Shown piece by piece: positions 38,480 through 47,644 of a DNA stretch of 64,000 nucleotides (within the stretch, counting starts at the first letter, position 1; the number at the start of each line of letters is the position of its first letter). Source of the stretch: Pseudomonas protegens CHA0 (lineage in GTDB: Bacteria > Pseudomonadota > Gammaproteobacteria > Pseudomonadales > Pseudomonadaceae); the NCBI RefSeq assembly GCF_000397205.1, contig NC_021237.1, positions 5,253,501 through 5,317,500 of the forward strand. Reading direction: 5' to 3'. A model generated the notes under the pieces. It was given only the letters and a program-made list of their open reading frames with translations, did not search any database and was not told where the DNA came from. The translations under genes were made by a program, and so were the position numbers.

Positions 38480-39088
38480 ATGACCTCCCAGGATTCCTCC
38501 CAGCGTCACCACCTGCGCTCCCAACGCCTGAACCAGATCACCCACGAGCCGCATTCCAAGCTCGACGCCCTGGTCAAGGCCCATGCGCCCTTCGAAACCC
38601 AAGGTGCATTCGCCCGTTTCGTGGTGGCCCAGTACCTGTTCCAGTCGGAACTGGTGGACCTGTACAACGATGCCGAACTGAACAAGATCGTCCCGGACCT
38701 GGCCGAGCGCTGCCGCGCCGAAGCTGCCAAGGCTGACCTGGCCGACCTGGAAACCGAGGTTCCTGCGCCAGTGGCCGGTGCCGTCAGCAACCCGAGCCAG
38801 GCCGAAGCCCTGGGCTGGATCTTCGTCTCCGAGGGTTCCAAGCTGGGTGCCGCGTTCCTGATCAAGCGCGCCGTGGGCCTGGGCCTGAGCGAAACCTTCG
38901 GTGCCCGTCACCTGGGCGAACCGGCCGGTGGCCGCGCCGAAGGCTGGAAAACCTTCACCCGCATCCTCGACGGCCTGGAGTTCACCGCCGAAGAAGAAGC
39001 CGCGGCGGAAAAAGGTGCCCTGGATGCCTTCAACCGCTTCACCGTGCTGCTGGAACAGGCTTACTCCGGCGCCGCACAACCGGCCTGA
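38480..39088 (+). CDS. hemO: Heme oxygenase (HemO/PigA family)
   Basis: This 202-residue cytoplasmic enzyme opens the heme ring, releasing iron, biliverdin and CO. The proximal heme-ligand region is ITHEPHSKLDALVKA with His25, and the distal helix region is GWIFVSEGSKLGAAFLIKRA (near 115-134), as in the PigA/HemO branch. AAGGA lies 7 nt upstream of the ATG at 38480. It sits directly after the heme receptor, completing uptake plus iron release. I saw no clear Fur box in the gap. Confidence 0.9.
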   Translation: MTSQDSSQRHHLRSQRLNQITHEPHSKLDALVKAHAPFETQGAFARFVVAQYLFQSELVDLYNDAELNKIVPDLAERCRAEAAKADLADLETEVPAPVAGAVSNPSQAEALGWIFVSEGSKLGAAFLIKRAVGLGLSETFGARHLGEPAGGRAEGWKTFTRILDGLEFTAEEEAAAEKGALDAFNRFTVLLEQAYSGAAQPA

Positions 39089-39205
39089 CCCGCGTAGTTG
39101 CGGGCAGGTGGCGCGCCAAGGCGTGCCCCTGCCCGCAGCGGTATTTTGTCGGCCGGCGGCATTCGCGGATTGAGCCGTACGACGCGTTACCTCATCATCG
39201 AAACC

Positions 39206-39607
39206 ATGACCCCCACTCGCCCCTCCTCGTCGAAGATTTCCCGCCTGCTGTTTGGCGCGCTGGCCTATGTCAGCCTGGCCATCGGCCTGATCGCCATCGT
39301 CGTACCCGGCCTGCCGACCACCGAGTTCATCCTGCTGGCTGCCTGGGCCGCCACCAAGAGCTCGCCACGGCTAAGCGCCTGGATGGAGAACCATCGCCTG
39401 TTCGGGCCTATCCTCTGCAACTGGCGCAACGGCCGGATCGTCAGCCGCAAGGCCAAGGTCAGCGCCACGGTCAGCATGCTGCTGTGTGCCGGGCTGATGC
39501 TGACCCTGCTCAACCATCACTGGACGATGTATGCCGCCATTGCCGGCATGACCCTGGGCAACCTGTGGATCTGGTCACGCCCCGAAGCCCTGCCGCAGGC
39601 CTCCTGA
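39206..39607 (+). CDS. YbaN/DUF454 family inner-membrane protein
   Basis: This 133-residue protein has 3-4 hydrophobic helices. The DUF454 signature GLIAIVVPGLPTTEFILLAA is at about 25-45, followed by SPRLSAWMENHRLFGPIL. It is commonly found beside heme oxygenase genes in Pseudomonas, but its role is unknown. The start at 39206 lacks a strong ribosome site; an upstream in-frame start exists but would add a non-family Arg-rich segment. Linked to hemO by position. Confidence 0.85.
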   Translation: MTPTRPSSSKISRLLFGALAYVSLAIGLIAIVVPGLPTTEFILLAAWAATKSSPRLSAWMENHRLFGPILCNWRNGRIVSRKAKVSATVSMLLCAGLMLTLLNHHWTMYAAIAGMTLGNLWIWSRPEALPQAS

Positions 39608-39793
39608 CCTGCGCCCGCTGGCAGCTATGCCCTTGCCCCCGAGGCCATATATGTCAAGGACATGACCGTTCGTCGGCAGCCCCTCACGCAAAGGCCGCCC
39701 GAGCCGATGTTCCGGGCATAGCGCTGAATGGACTTGGCGACCGGAGTCATCCGATTCCGTGCTTTCCATCCGTCCTTTCGCGAGATCGCCCCC

Positions 39794-41938
39794 ATGTTCG
39801 ACTCTCTCTCCATTCGTCTGAAAATAGTGCTGTTGTCCGGACTGTGCCTGTTGGGCGTAGTGGCGCTGATCGTCGGCATGAACCTGTACCAGAGCCAGCA
39901 GAACAACCAACTGGTCAACACCTCCAGTACGCGGATGCTCACCGCCGGGGTCGAAGAGTTGCTGCAGGCAAAGGCCGCCGACCAGGCAGTACGGGTGCAG
40001 AAGACCTTCGGTGAAAGCAACCTGGTGATCACCGCCCTGGCGGACCAGGTACGCGACCTGCGTGACATGGCGAGCAAGCGCGGCCTGGAAGCTGCGGCAC
40101 TGCGCGAAGAGCTCAACCACAGCCTGAAGACCGCCTTCGAGCGCAATCCCAAAGTGCTCGGCATCTGGCTGGCCTACGAACCCAACGCCCTGGATGGCAA
40201 GGACAGCGAATTTCTCAATGACGCAGCCCGTGCTTCCAACGAACGCGGGCGCTTCGCCACCTACTGGAGCCGATCCGGGGGCCAGCAGTTGAACACCGTG
40301 ATGGTGGAAGACGACCTGACCAAGACCACCCTCAACCTCAGCGGCACCCCCTATAACGTCTGGTACACCTGCCCCCGCGACAGCCGCCGTACCTGCCTGC
40401 TGGACCCCTACGCCGACACCATCGGCGAGGACAAGAAACAGGTGCTGATGACCACCATCTCCCAGCCCTTGCTGGTGGACGGCAAGGTCATCGGGGTGAT
40501 TGGCGTCGACATCGCCCTGGACTCCCTGCAGGCCGCGGCCGGCGAATCCCAGCGCTTTCTGTTCAACGGTGCCGGGCACATGATGATCGTCGCCGGCAGC
40601 GGCTTGCTGGCGGCCGTGGGCGCCGATGCCAGCCAGGTCGGCAAGAACATCAACGAAACCCTCGGCGCCCAGGGCAAGGATATCCTCCCGCTGCTCGCCG
40701 GCAACCAGAACAAGGTCCTGCAACAGGGTGAACTGATCCGCGCGGTCTACCCCTTCAGCCCGATTGCCGATGCCAAGCCCTGGGGCGTCACCATCGACCT
40801 GCCGCAACAAGTGCTGCTGGCAGACTCGGTAAAACTGCAAGGCCTGCTGGATGAGGCCCAGACCAGCGGCACAGTGAAAACCGTACTGGTGGCCGTCGGC
40901 GCCGGCCTGCTGGGCCTGCTGCTGATCTGGCTCAGTGCCTCGGGCGTGACCCGCCCGATCAACAGCGTGGCGCAGATGCTCAAGGCCATCGCCAGCGGCG
41001 ACGGCGACCTGACCCAGCGCCTGGACTACAGCAAGAAAGACGAACTCGGCGAACTGGTGGGCTGGTTCAACCGCTTCCTCGACAAGCTGCAACCGACCAT
41101 CGCCCAGATCAAGCAGAGCATCACCGAAGCCCGGGGCACCGCCGACCAGTCTTCGGAGATCGCCCGCCAGACCAGTGAAGGCATGCAGGTGCAGTTCCGC
41201 GAAATCGATCAAGTGGCCACCGCCTCCAACGAAATGAGCGCCACTGCCCACGATGTTGCCAACAGTGCCTCCAATGCCGCCCAGGCCGCCCGTGGCGCAG
41301 ACCAGTCGGCCAAGGAAGGCATGACCATCATCGAGCGCAGCACCCGGGACATCAGCCTGCTGGCCGACGAGGTGAGCAAGGCGGTGGGGGAAGTCGAAGC
41401 CCTGGCGGTGAGCAGCGAACAGATAGGGTCGGTGCTGGAAGTGATCCGCAGTATTGCCGAGCAGACCAACCTGCTGGCCCTCAACGCCGCCATCGAAGCG
41501 GCTCGCGCCGGGGAAAGCGGTCGCGGTTTCGCCGTGGTGGCCGATGAAGTGCGCAACCTGGCCAAGCGCACCCAAGACTCGGTGGAGGAAATTCGCGTGG
41601 TGATCGAACGCATCCAGAGCGGCACCCGGGATGTGGTGACCACCATGCACGCCAGCCAGAGCCAGGCGCAGAACAATGCCGGGCAGATCCAGCAGGCAGT
41701 CCAGGCCCTGGGCAAGATCAGCGACGCGGTCACTGTGATCAGCGACATGAACCTGCAGATCGCCAGCGCTGCCGAGCAGCAGAGCGCGGTGGCCGAAGAG
41801 GTCAACCGCAACGTCTCGGCGATTCGCACCGTGACCGAAACCCTCACCGAACAGGCCAGTGAGTCGGCCCAGGTCAGCAGCCAGCTCAATGCCCTGGCCA
41901 CCCAACAAATGAAACTCATGGATCAGTTCCGGGTGTAA
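39794..41938 (+). CDS. Methyl-accepting chemotaxis protein with dCache-type sensor
   Basis: This 714-residue chemoreceptor has TM1 at about 8-32, a large periplasmic double-Cache-like ligand domain (about 33-360), TM2 at about 361-383, HAMP (about 384-440) and a cytoplasmic signalling hairpin whose tip reads [20 protein letters not shown]. The periplasmic domain carries two cysteines in [12 protein letters not shown], which may form a disulfide. Ligand is unknown; no CheR-binding pentapeptide is seen at the C-terminus. It is transcribed alone. Confidence 0.93.
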   Translation: MFDSLSIRLKIVLLSGLCLLGVVALIVGMNLYQSQQNNQLVNTSSTRMLTAGVEELLQAKAADQAVRVQKTFGESNLVITALADQVRDLRDMASKRGLEAAALREELNHSLKTAFERNPKVLGIWLAYEPNALDGKDSEFLNDAARASNERGRFATYWSRSGGQQLNTVMVEDDLTKTTLNLSGTPYNVWYTCPRDSRRTCLLDPYADTIGEDKKQVLMTTISQPLLVDGKVIGVIGVDIALDSLQAAAGESQRFLFNGAGHMMIVAGSGLLAAVGADASQVGKNINETLGAQGKDILPLLAGNQNKVLQQGELIRAVYPFSPIADAKPWGVTIDLPQQVLLADSVKLQGLLDEAQTSGTVKTVLVAVGAGLLGLLLIWLSASGVTRPINSVAQMLKAIASGDGDLTQRLDYSKKDELGELVGWFNRFLDKLQPTIAQIKQSITEARGTADQSSEIARQTSEGMQVQFREIDQVATASNEMSATAHDVANSASNAAQAARGADQSAKEGMTIIERSTRDISLLADEVSKAVGEVEALAVSSEQIGSVLEVIRSIAEQTNLLALNAAIEAARAGESGRGFAVVADEVRNLAKRTQDSVEEIRVVIERIQSGTRDVVTTMHASQSQAQNNAGQIQQAVQALGKISDAVTVISDMNLQIASAAEQQSAVAEEVNRNVSAIRTVTETLTEQASESAQVSSQLNALATQQMKLMDQFRV

Positions 41939-42036
41939 GCGCTGCTCCGGCGCCAGCCGCGGCCGATGACCAGGGGTGATCGACAGCCGCGGCAGTTTCA
42001 GGGTGCAATGCCCTCCCCTGATCCGCGGAGTGGGCC

Positions 42037-43380
42037 ATGACCGAGTTACTCGCATCCATCCAGGCCGCGCTGGGCCTGGCGTCATCAAGCATCCGGCAAA
42101 CCGGCCAGGGCGCCCTGCCCTCGGCCTTCGCCGTGACCGACCTGGCCAGCGCCAGCATTGCCGCTGCCGGGCAGGCAGTCGCTGAACTCCTGTACAGCCA
42201 GACCGGACGCCTGCCAGAGGTCAGCGTCGACCGGCGCCTGGCCTCGTTCTGGTTCGCCAGCTCGATCCGCCCGCAGGGCTGGAGCCTGCCATCACCCTGG
42301 GACCCGATTGCCGGCGACTACGCCAGCCGCGACGGCTGGATTCGCCTGCACACCAACGCACCTCAGCACCGGGCCGCCGCCGAACGGGTGCTGGGAGCGG
42401 TGACCGAACGCTCGGCCATGGCCGCCCAGGTGGCCACCTGGAACGCCCTGGAACTGGAGCAGGCGATAGTCGACCAGGGCGGTTGTGCCGCGCAGATGCG
42501 CAGCTGGGCGCAGTGGCAGGCCCACCCCCAGGGCCGGGCGGTAAACAGCGAACCCCTGGTGCACTGGCTGCCCCAGGCCGATCAGCGGCACAAGGCCTGG
42601 AGCGGTCGCGTCGACCGGCCCCTGGCCGGGCTCAAGGTACTGGACCTGACCCGGGTCCTGGCGGGCCCGGTGGCCAGCCGCCTGCTGGCGGGGCTCGGGG
42701 CCGAGGTGTTGCGCATCGATCCGCCACATTGGAACGAGCCGGCCCTGGAGCCGGAGGTGACCCTGGGCAAACGCTGCACGCGCCTCGATCTGCACGACCT
42801 TGAGCAGCGTGCCCTGTTCGAAGGCCTGCTGGCGCAGGCCGACCTGCTTCTGCATGGCTACCGCGCCGATGCCCTGGAACACCTGGGTTATGACGCCCAG
42901 GCACGCCAGAAAATCGCTCCGGGGCTGATCGAAGTCAGCCTCAATGCCTACGGCTGGCGCAACCGCCGGGGCTTCGACAGCCTGGTGCAGATGAGCTGCG
43001 GCATCGCCGAAGCCGGCATGGCCTGGAAAGCCGCGGACAGGCCTGTGCCACTGCCGGTCCAGGCCCTGGATCACGCCACCGGTTACCTGATGGCAGCCAG
43101 CGCCCTGCGGGCACTGACCCGGTCCCTGAGCGGCGAGCAGGGCGCATCGGCGCGCCTGTCCCTGGCCCGTACCGCCCAGTTGCTGGTTGATCATTCCCCG
43201 TCAGCGACCGCCGAAATTCCACCGCGCGCCGAAGACCACGAGGATCAGGGGCTGGTGCTGGAACAGACCCCTTGGGGGCCGGCGCGGCGCCTGCGGGTGC
43301 CGTTGCACATCAATGGAACGCCGGTGCAGTGGAGTTGCCCGGCCACCGCCCTGGGCGCCCATCGCCCCAGATGGTGGTGA
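42037..43380 (+). CDS. Family III CoA-transferase (CaiB/BaiF type), apparently rearranged
   Basis: The 447-residue protein transfers CoA between carboxylic acids; substrates are unknown. The canonical family start PLAGLKVLDLTRVLAGP, usually at the N-terminus, is here at about residue 195, followed by the acidic GAEVLRIDPP segment and PVQALDHATGYLMAASALRAL with candidate catalytic Asp345. Residues 1-190 look like the usual C-terminal half (TDLASASIAAAG, GDYASRDGWIRL), so the order of parts seems permuted. GGAG precedes the start. Neighbours give no pathway. Confidence 0.82.
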   Translation: MTELLASIQAALGLASSSIRQTGQGALPSAFAVTDLASASIAAAGQAVAELLYSQTGRLPEVSVDRRLASFWFASSIRPQGWSLPSPWDPIAGDYASRDGWIRLHTNAPQHRAAAERVLGAVTERSAMAAQVATWNALELEQAIVDQGGCAAQMRSWAQWQAHPQGRAVNSEPLVHWLPQADQRHKAWSGRVDRPLAGLKVLDLTRVLAGPVASRLLAGLGAEVLRIDPPHWNEPALEPEVTLGKRCTRLDLHDLEQRALFEGLLAQADLLLHGYRADALEHLGYDAQARQKIAPGLIEVSLNAYGWRNRRGFDSLVQMSCGIAEAGMAWKAADRPVPLPVQALDHATGYLMAASALRALTRSLSGEQGASARLSLARTAQLLVDHSPSATAEIPPRAEDHEDQGLVLEQTPWGPARRLRVPLHINGTPVQWSCPATALGAHRPRWW

Positions 43381-43424
43381 AGGCCCTGGCTGCCAGTTGA
43401 TCCCGTAGGAACCGGCGGACCGTT

Positions 43425-44294
43425 TCAGCCCATGGCCGCCCACAAATGCTGCGCCGCATAACCGCGCCACGGCCGCCAGGCCTCGGCCCGGGCCAGCAGT
43501 TGGCGGGCATTGGGCCGCAGCCCCTGCAGACGTGCCACAGCGTTGAACAGGCCTACGTCCGCCGCCGGAAAGGCATCGCTCTCGCGCAACTGGCGCAGGG
43601 CGATGTATTGCGCGGTCCAATCGCCGATTCCCGGCAATTGCAACAGGCGCTCCACCCCCTGTTGCAAGCTGGCCCTGGGTTCGAACAGGAGTGGATCGTC
43701 GAGCAAGGCCTGGGCCACGGCAGACAGCGTGCGTGCCCGGCTGCGGGGCATTCCCAGGTCGGCCAGGTTGGCAGTGGACAGCACCTGGGGAGTGGGAAAC
43801 AGGTGGGTCAAACCAGGCCACTGCGGGTCGGGACTGGCCAGCAACCGGCCATGCACCGCCACCAGCTTGCCCGCCAGGCGGATCGCGCCCTGCACGGTGA
43901 TCTGCTGGCCCAGCACGGCGCGAATGGCCAGCTCGAAACCGTCCCAGGCCCCGGGTACTCGCAGGCCCGGGCGTGCCGCCAGCAACGGTGCGAGCAGCGG
44001 ATCACGGGCCAGATGGCGGTTGATCAGGGACAGGTCCGCGTCCAGATCGAATTGCCGGCGCAAGCGCGCCAGCACCTGGGGCAGCAGGGCCTGCTCGGCC
44101 CCCTGCAACTGCACCTGCAAATGGCCTGCAGGCCCCGGGCAGACACTCAAGATGCCTTGCCCGCCCGCCAGCGCGAAGGTGCGGGCATAAGTATCGCCCT
44201 GCACCACCTCCAGGCCTTCGATGGCGCGGGCCCTGAGAAAGCCCAGCATCGCCGGCCAGTCGTAGGCGCCCTGGTAGGGCAGGTGATGAATCAC
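43425..44294 (-). CDS. alkA: DNA-3-methyladenine glycosylase II (AlkA-type)
   Basis: This 289-residue base-excision enzyme removes alkylated purines. The N-terminal AlkA domain spans about 1-110 and the HhH-GPD domain about 115-285. The hairpin is LPGIGDWTAQYIALR (about 220-234) and the catalytic Asp is in AADVGL (about 246). It starts with GTG, overlapping the stop of the upstream arcD paralogue by 4 nt, so its translation depends on an antiporter gene with no evident repair link. No Ada regulatory domain is fused or adjacent. Confidence 0.9.
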   Translation of the reverse strand: MIHHLPYQGAYDWPAMLGFLRARAIEGLEVVQGDTYARTFALAGGQGILSVCPGPAGHLQVQLQGAEQALLPQVLARLRRQFDLDADLSLINRHLARDPLLAPLLAARPGLRVPGAWDGFELAIRAVLGQQITVQGAIRLAGKLVAVHGRLLASPDPQWPGLTHLFPTPQVLSTANLADLGMPRSRARTLSAVAQALLDDPLLFEPRASLQQGVERLLQLPGIGDWTAQYIALRQLRESDAFPAADVGLFNAVARLQGLRPNARQLLARAEAWRPWRGYAAQHLWAAMG

Positions 44295-45718
44295 AGCGCC
44301 AGCAGGCCGCTGTACAAGCCATAGGCCGCCAATGAGGCGCCGATGACCACGGCCGCGAAGATCAGTTTTTCCAGCGGGGTGAACAACGGCTCGCCCTGCT
44401 CATGCTTGGCCTTGGCGAACAGGATTACCCCCGGCGCATACAACAAGGCCGACAGCAGCAGGTACTTCAAGCCGCCGGCGTACAGCAGCCAGATGGCGTA
44501 GCTCAGGGCCACGGTGGCGATGAACAGGTCCTTCTTGCGTTCCCGGGAGGCCTGCTCGTAGGTTTCCCCGCGACCGCTGAGCAGCACCGCATAGGCCGCC
44601 GACCACAGGTAGGGCACCAGGATCATCGACGACGCCAGGTAGATCAGGCTGGTGTAGGTGCCGGCAGAGAACAGGGTGATCAGCAGAAAGATCTGGATCA
44701 TCACGTTGGTCAGCCACAAGGCATTGACCGGCACATGGTTGGCGTTTTCCTTCTTCAGGAAAGCCGGCATGGTCCGGTCCCGGGCGGTGGCGTAGAGGAT
44801 CTCGGCGCACAGCAAGGCCCAGGACAGCAAGGCCCCCAGCAGGGAAACCGCCAGGCCGATGCTGATCAGCAAGGCGCCCCAGGGGCCGACGATATGCTCC
44901 AGCACTGCCGCCAGGGAAGGATTCTGCAATTGCGCCAGCTCCGGCTGGCTCATGATCCCCAACGACAGCACGTTGACCAGTACCAGCAGCGCCAGCACCC
45001 CGAGAAAACCGATCACCGTGGCCCGCCCGACATCGGCGCGCTTCTGCGCCCGGGCCGAATACACGCTGGCGCCCTCGATACCGATGAACACGAACACCGT
45101 GACCAGCATCATGTTGCGCACCTGGTCCATCACCCCGCCGAAGTTCGGGTTGCTGCGGCCCCAGATATCCCGGGTGAAGATATCCGCCTTGAATGCCACG
45201 GCAGCGATGACGATGAACATCACCAGCGGCACGATCTTCGCCACCGTGGTCAGCTGGTTGATGAACGCCGCCTCCTTGATCCCCCGCAACACCAGGAAAT
45301 GCACGGCCCACAGCAGGACCGAGGCACAGCCGATGGCCACCGGGGTATTGCCCTGGCCGAACACCGGAAAGAAATAGCCCAGGGTGCTGAACAGCAGGAC
45401 GAAGTAGCCGACGTTGCCCAGCCAGGCACTGATCCAGTAACCCCAGGCCGATGAAAAGCCCATGTAGTCGCCGAACCCGGCCTTGGCATAGGCGTAGACC
45501 CCGGAATCGAGCTCCGGCTTGCGGTTGGCCAGAGTCTGGAAGACGAAGGCCAGGGTCAGCATCCCCACCGCGGTGATGGCCCAGCCGATCAGCACCGCTC
45601 CGGCATCGGCCCGGGCCGCCATATTCTGCGGCAGCGAGAAGATCCCGCCACCAATCATGGAACCCACCACCAGGGCGATCAATGCACCGAGTTGCAGCTT
45701 CTGCGCCGGTTGTGACAT
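44291..45718 (-). CDS. Second ArcD-like basic amino-acid antiporter
   Basis: This 475-residue APC-superfamily protein with about 12-13 helices has the family start VVGSMIGGGIFSLPQNMA (about 16-33). It closely resembles the arcD product at 46172-47599 along its whole length, and the two are divergent. It probably exchanges arginine and ornithine or related amino acids. AGAGG precedes the ATG. It is co-transcribed with alkA. Which copy serves the deiminase pathway is decided by linkage: the other one heads arcABC. Confidence 0.88.
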   Translation of the reverse strand: MSQPAQKLQLGALIALVVGSMIGGGIFSLPQNMAARADAGAVLIGWAITAVGMLTLAFVFQTLANRKPELDSGVYAYAKAGFGDYMGFSSAWGYWISAWLGNVGYFVLLFSTLGYFFPVFGQGNTPVAIGCASVLLWAVHFLVLRGIKEAAFINQLTTVAKIVPLVMFIVIAAVAFKADIFTRDIWGRSNPNFGGVMDQVRNMMLVTVFVFIGIEGASVYSARAQKRADVGRATVIGFLGVLALLVLVNVLSLGIMSQPELAQLQNPSLAAVLEHIVGPWGALLISIGLAVSLLGALLSWALLCAEILYATARDRTMPAFLKKENANHVPVNALWLTNVMIQIFLLITLFSAGTYTSLIYLASSMILVPYLWSAAYAVLLSGRGETYEQASRERKKDLFIATVALSYAIWLLYAGGLKYLLLSALLYAPGVILFAKAKHEQGEPLFTPLEKLIFAAVVIGASLAAYGLYSGLLAL

Positions 45719-46171
45719 CCCTACCTCTGCTTCAGTGAGTCGATCTGGCGATTAAAGCTACACGCTATTAAATAACTTCTACAAATTTGCGTCTAACAGT
45801 AACAGTCAATTATTTATCCTTTAAGCAACGGGCGTCTGTACACCCCGTAGAAAGCCCTGAATAACCGACTGTTTTGTTATGTATATGCACTAAGTGCCAT
45901 CACTACCAAGTGATTAATCAATGCCGCTGAAAGATTTGCACATTCCCCAAAAGGGTCTAGTTTCAAACGTCGTCGGCAATGAGAACCGCTACTGATAAGG
46001 AGATCGAAACCTGTCTGGAATGGCCCTCTCCGGGCAGCATTCTACCCCTCGCAACAAATCTTAAGTCATTCATTCACAACGGAATGCAGTAATGAACTGA
46101 TCTGAGTCAGCTGTTCGGATTGCAAGCAGATTTACTCTGACGTCTCTCTTCTCCTGCATTGGAGTCATGCA
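45719..46171. other. 453-bp divergent intergenic region between the two arcD genes
   Basis: It carries both arcD promoters. On the minus strand TTGACT near 45820 may be a -35 for the second arcD. A 12-bp palindrome GTGATTAATCAA at 45909-45920 resembles ANR/FNR half sites but with a 2-bp instead of 4-bp spacer. A better ANR-type site is at 46097-46110. The central 45780-45990 part is AT-rich. No gene or RNA recognised. Confidence 0.55.
46097..46139 (+). promoter_or_regulatory. Candidate ANR-dependent arcDABC promoter
   Basis: CTGATCTGAGTCAG (46097-46110) fits TTGAT-N4-ATCAA with one mismatch in the left half-site and two in the right. Its centre lies 41-42 bp upstream of a start point near 46145 implied by TTTACTCT (46131-46138), the class II geometry known for the P. 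aeruginosa arc promoter. Confidence 0.5.
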
Positions 46172-47599
46172 ATGTCTGAATCCCCCGGTAAACTAAGACT
46201 GGGCGCCTTAGTCGCCCTGGTAGTGGGTTCCATGATTGGCGGCGGGATCTTCTCCTTACCGCAAAACATGGCCGCCAGCGCCGATGTTGGTGCTGTTCTT
46301 ATTGGTTGGGCAATTACCGCTGTCGGCATGTTGACCCTGGCCTTCGTCTTCCAAACTCTAGCCAATCGCAAACCTGACCTGGATGGCGGCGTCTACGCCT
46401 ACGCCAAGGCCGGGTTCGGTGACTACATGGGCTTTTCATCGGCCTGGGGTTACTGGATCAGCGCCTGGCTGGGCAACGTCGGCTACTTCGTCCTGCTGTT
46501 CAGCACCCTGGGCTATTTCTTCCCGATCTTCGGCGAGGGCAACACCCCGGCGGCCGTGATCGGCGCCTCTGTTTTGCTCTGGGCCGTGCACTTCCTGGTG
46601 CTGCGCGGCATCAAGGAAGCGGCCTTCATCAACCTGGTGACCACGGTTGCCAAGGTGGTGCCGCTGCTGCTGTTCGTGCTGATCGCCCTGTTCGCCTTCA
46701 AGCTGGATATCTTCACCGCCGACATCTGGGGCGTGAAGAATCCGGACCTGGGCAGCGTGATGAACCAGGTGCGCAACATGATGCTGGTCACCGTGTGGGT
46801 GTTCATCGGCATCGAGGGCGCGAGCATCTTCTCGTCCCGGGCGGAGAAACGCTCGGATGTGGGCAAGGCCACCGTCATCGGCTTCATCACCGTGCTGCTG
46901 TTCCTGGTGCTGGTGAACGTGCTGTCCCTGGGGATCATGACCCAGCCGGAACTGGCCAAGCTGCAGAACCCGTCCATGGCGGCAGTGCTGGAGCATGTGG
47001 TGGGCCACTGGGGCGCGGTACTGATCAGCGTCGGCCTGATCATCTCGCTGCTGGGGGCGCTGCTGTCCTGGGTGCTGCTGTGCGCGGAAATCATGTTCGC
47101 CGCCGCCAAGGACCACACCATGCCGGAGTTCCTGCGCCGCGAGAACGCCAACCACGTACCGGCCAACGCCCTGTGGCTGACCAATGCCATGGTGCAGATC
47201 TTCCTGGTCATCACCCTGTTCTCGGCCAGTACCTACCTGTCGCTGATCTACCTCGCCACCTCGATGATCCTGGTGCCCTACCTGTGGTCGGCGGCCTACG
47301 CAGTACTGCTGGCGGTGCGCGGCGAAAGCTATGAACAGGCCCTGGCCGAACGCAAGAAGGACCTGATCATCGGCAGCATCGCCCTGCTCTACGCGATCTG
47401 GCTGCTGTATGCCGGCGGGGTCAAGTACCTGCTGCTCTCGGCCCTGCTCTACGCCCCCGGCGTGGTGCTGTTCGCCAAGGCCAAGATGGAACTGCACAAA
47501 CCGATTTTCACCAACGTCGAGAAGCTGATTTTTGCCGCAGTGGTCATAGGCGCCCTGGTGGCGGCCTACGGACTCTACGACGGCTTCCTGACCCTATAG
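46172..47599 (+). CDS. arcD: Arginine/ornithine antiporter ArcD
   Basis: This 475-residue APC-superfamily inner-membrane exchanger imports arginine and exports ornithine for the deiminase pathway. The family start LVVGSMIGGGIFSLPQNMA is at about 15-33, about 12-13 hydrophobic helices follow, and the IGIEGASIF segment in mid-protein matches APC helix motifs. GGAG precedes the ATG. First gene of arcDABC, the order known in P. aeruginosa. Confidence 0.94.
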   Translation: MSESPGKLRLGALVALVVGSMIGGGIFSLPQNMAASADVGAVLIGWAITAVGMLTLAFVFQTLANRKPDLDGGVYAYAKAGFGDYMGFSSAWGYWISAWLGNVGYFVLLFSTLGYFFPIFGEGNTPAAVIGASVLLWAVHFLVLRGIKEAAFINLVTTVAKVVPLLLFVLIALFAFKLDIFTADIWGVKNPDLGSVMNQVRNMMLVTVWVFIGIEGASIFSSRAEKRSDVGKATVIGFITVLLFLVLVNVLSLGIMTQPELAKLQNPSMAAVLEHVVGHWGAVLISVGLIISLLGALLSWVLLCAEIMFAAAKDHTMPEFLRRENANHVPANALWLTNAMVQIFLVITLFSASTYLSLIYLATSMILVPYLWSAAYAVLLAVRGESYEQALAERKKDLIIGSIALLYAIWLLYAGGVKYLLLSALLYAPGVVLFAKAKMELHKPIFTNVEKLIFAAVVIGALVAAYGLYDGFLTL

Positions 47600-47644
47600 C
47601 TCTAGCAACACCCCCGATTGTTTTGTCTCTGGAGGATCACAGTA

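Noticed and set aside
45909..45920. GTGATTAATCAA as the main ANR box of arcD
   Set aside because: The spacer is 2 bp rather than 4, and it lies about 250 bp from the arcD start; the site at 46097 has better spacing and geometry.
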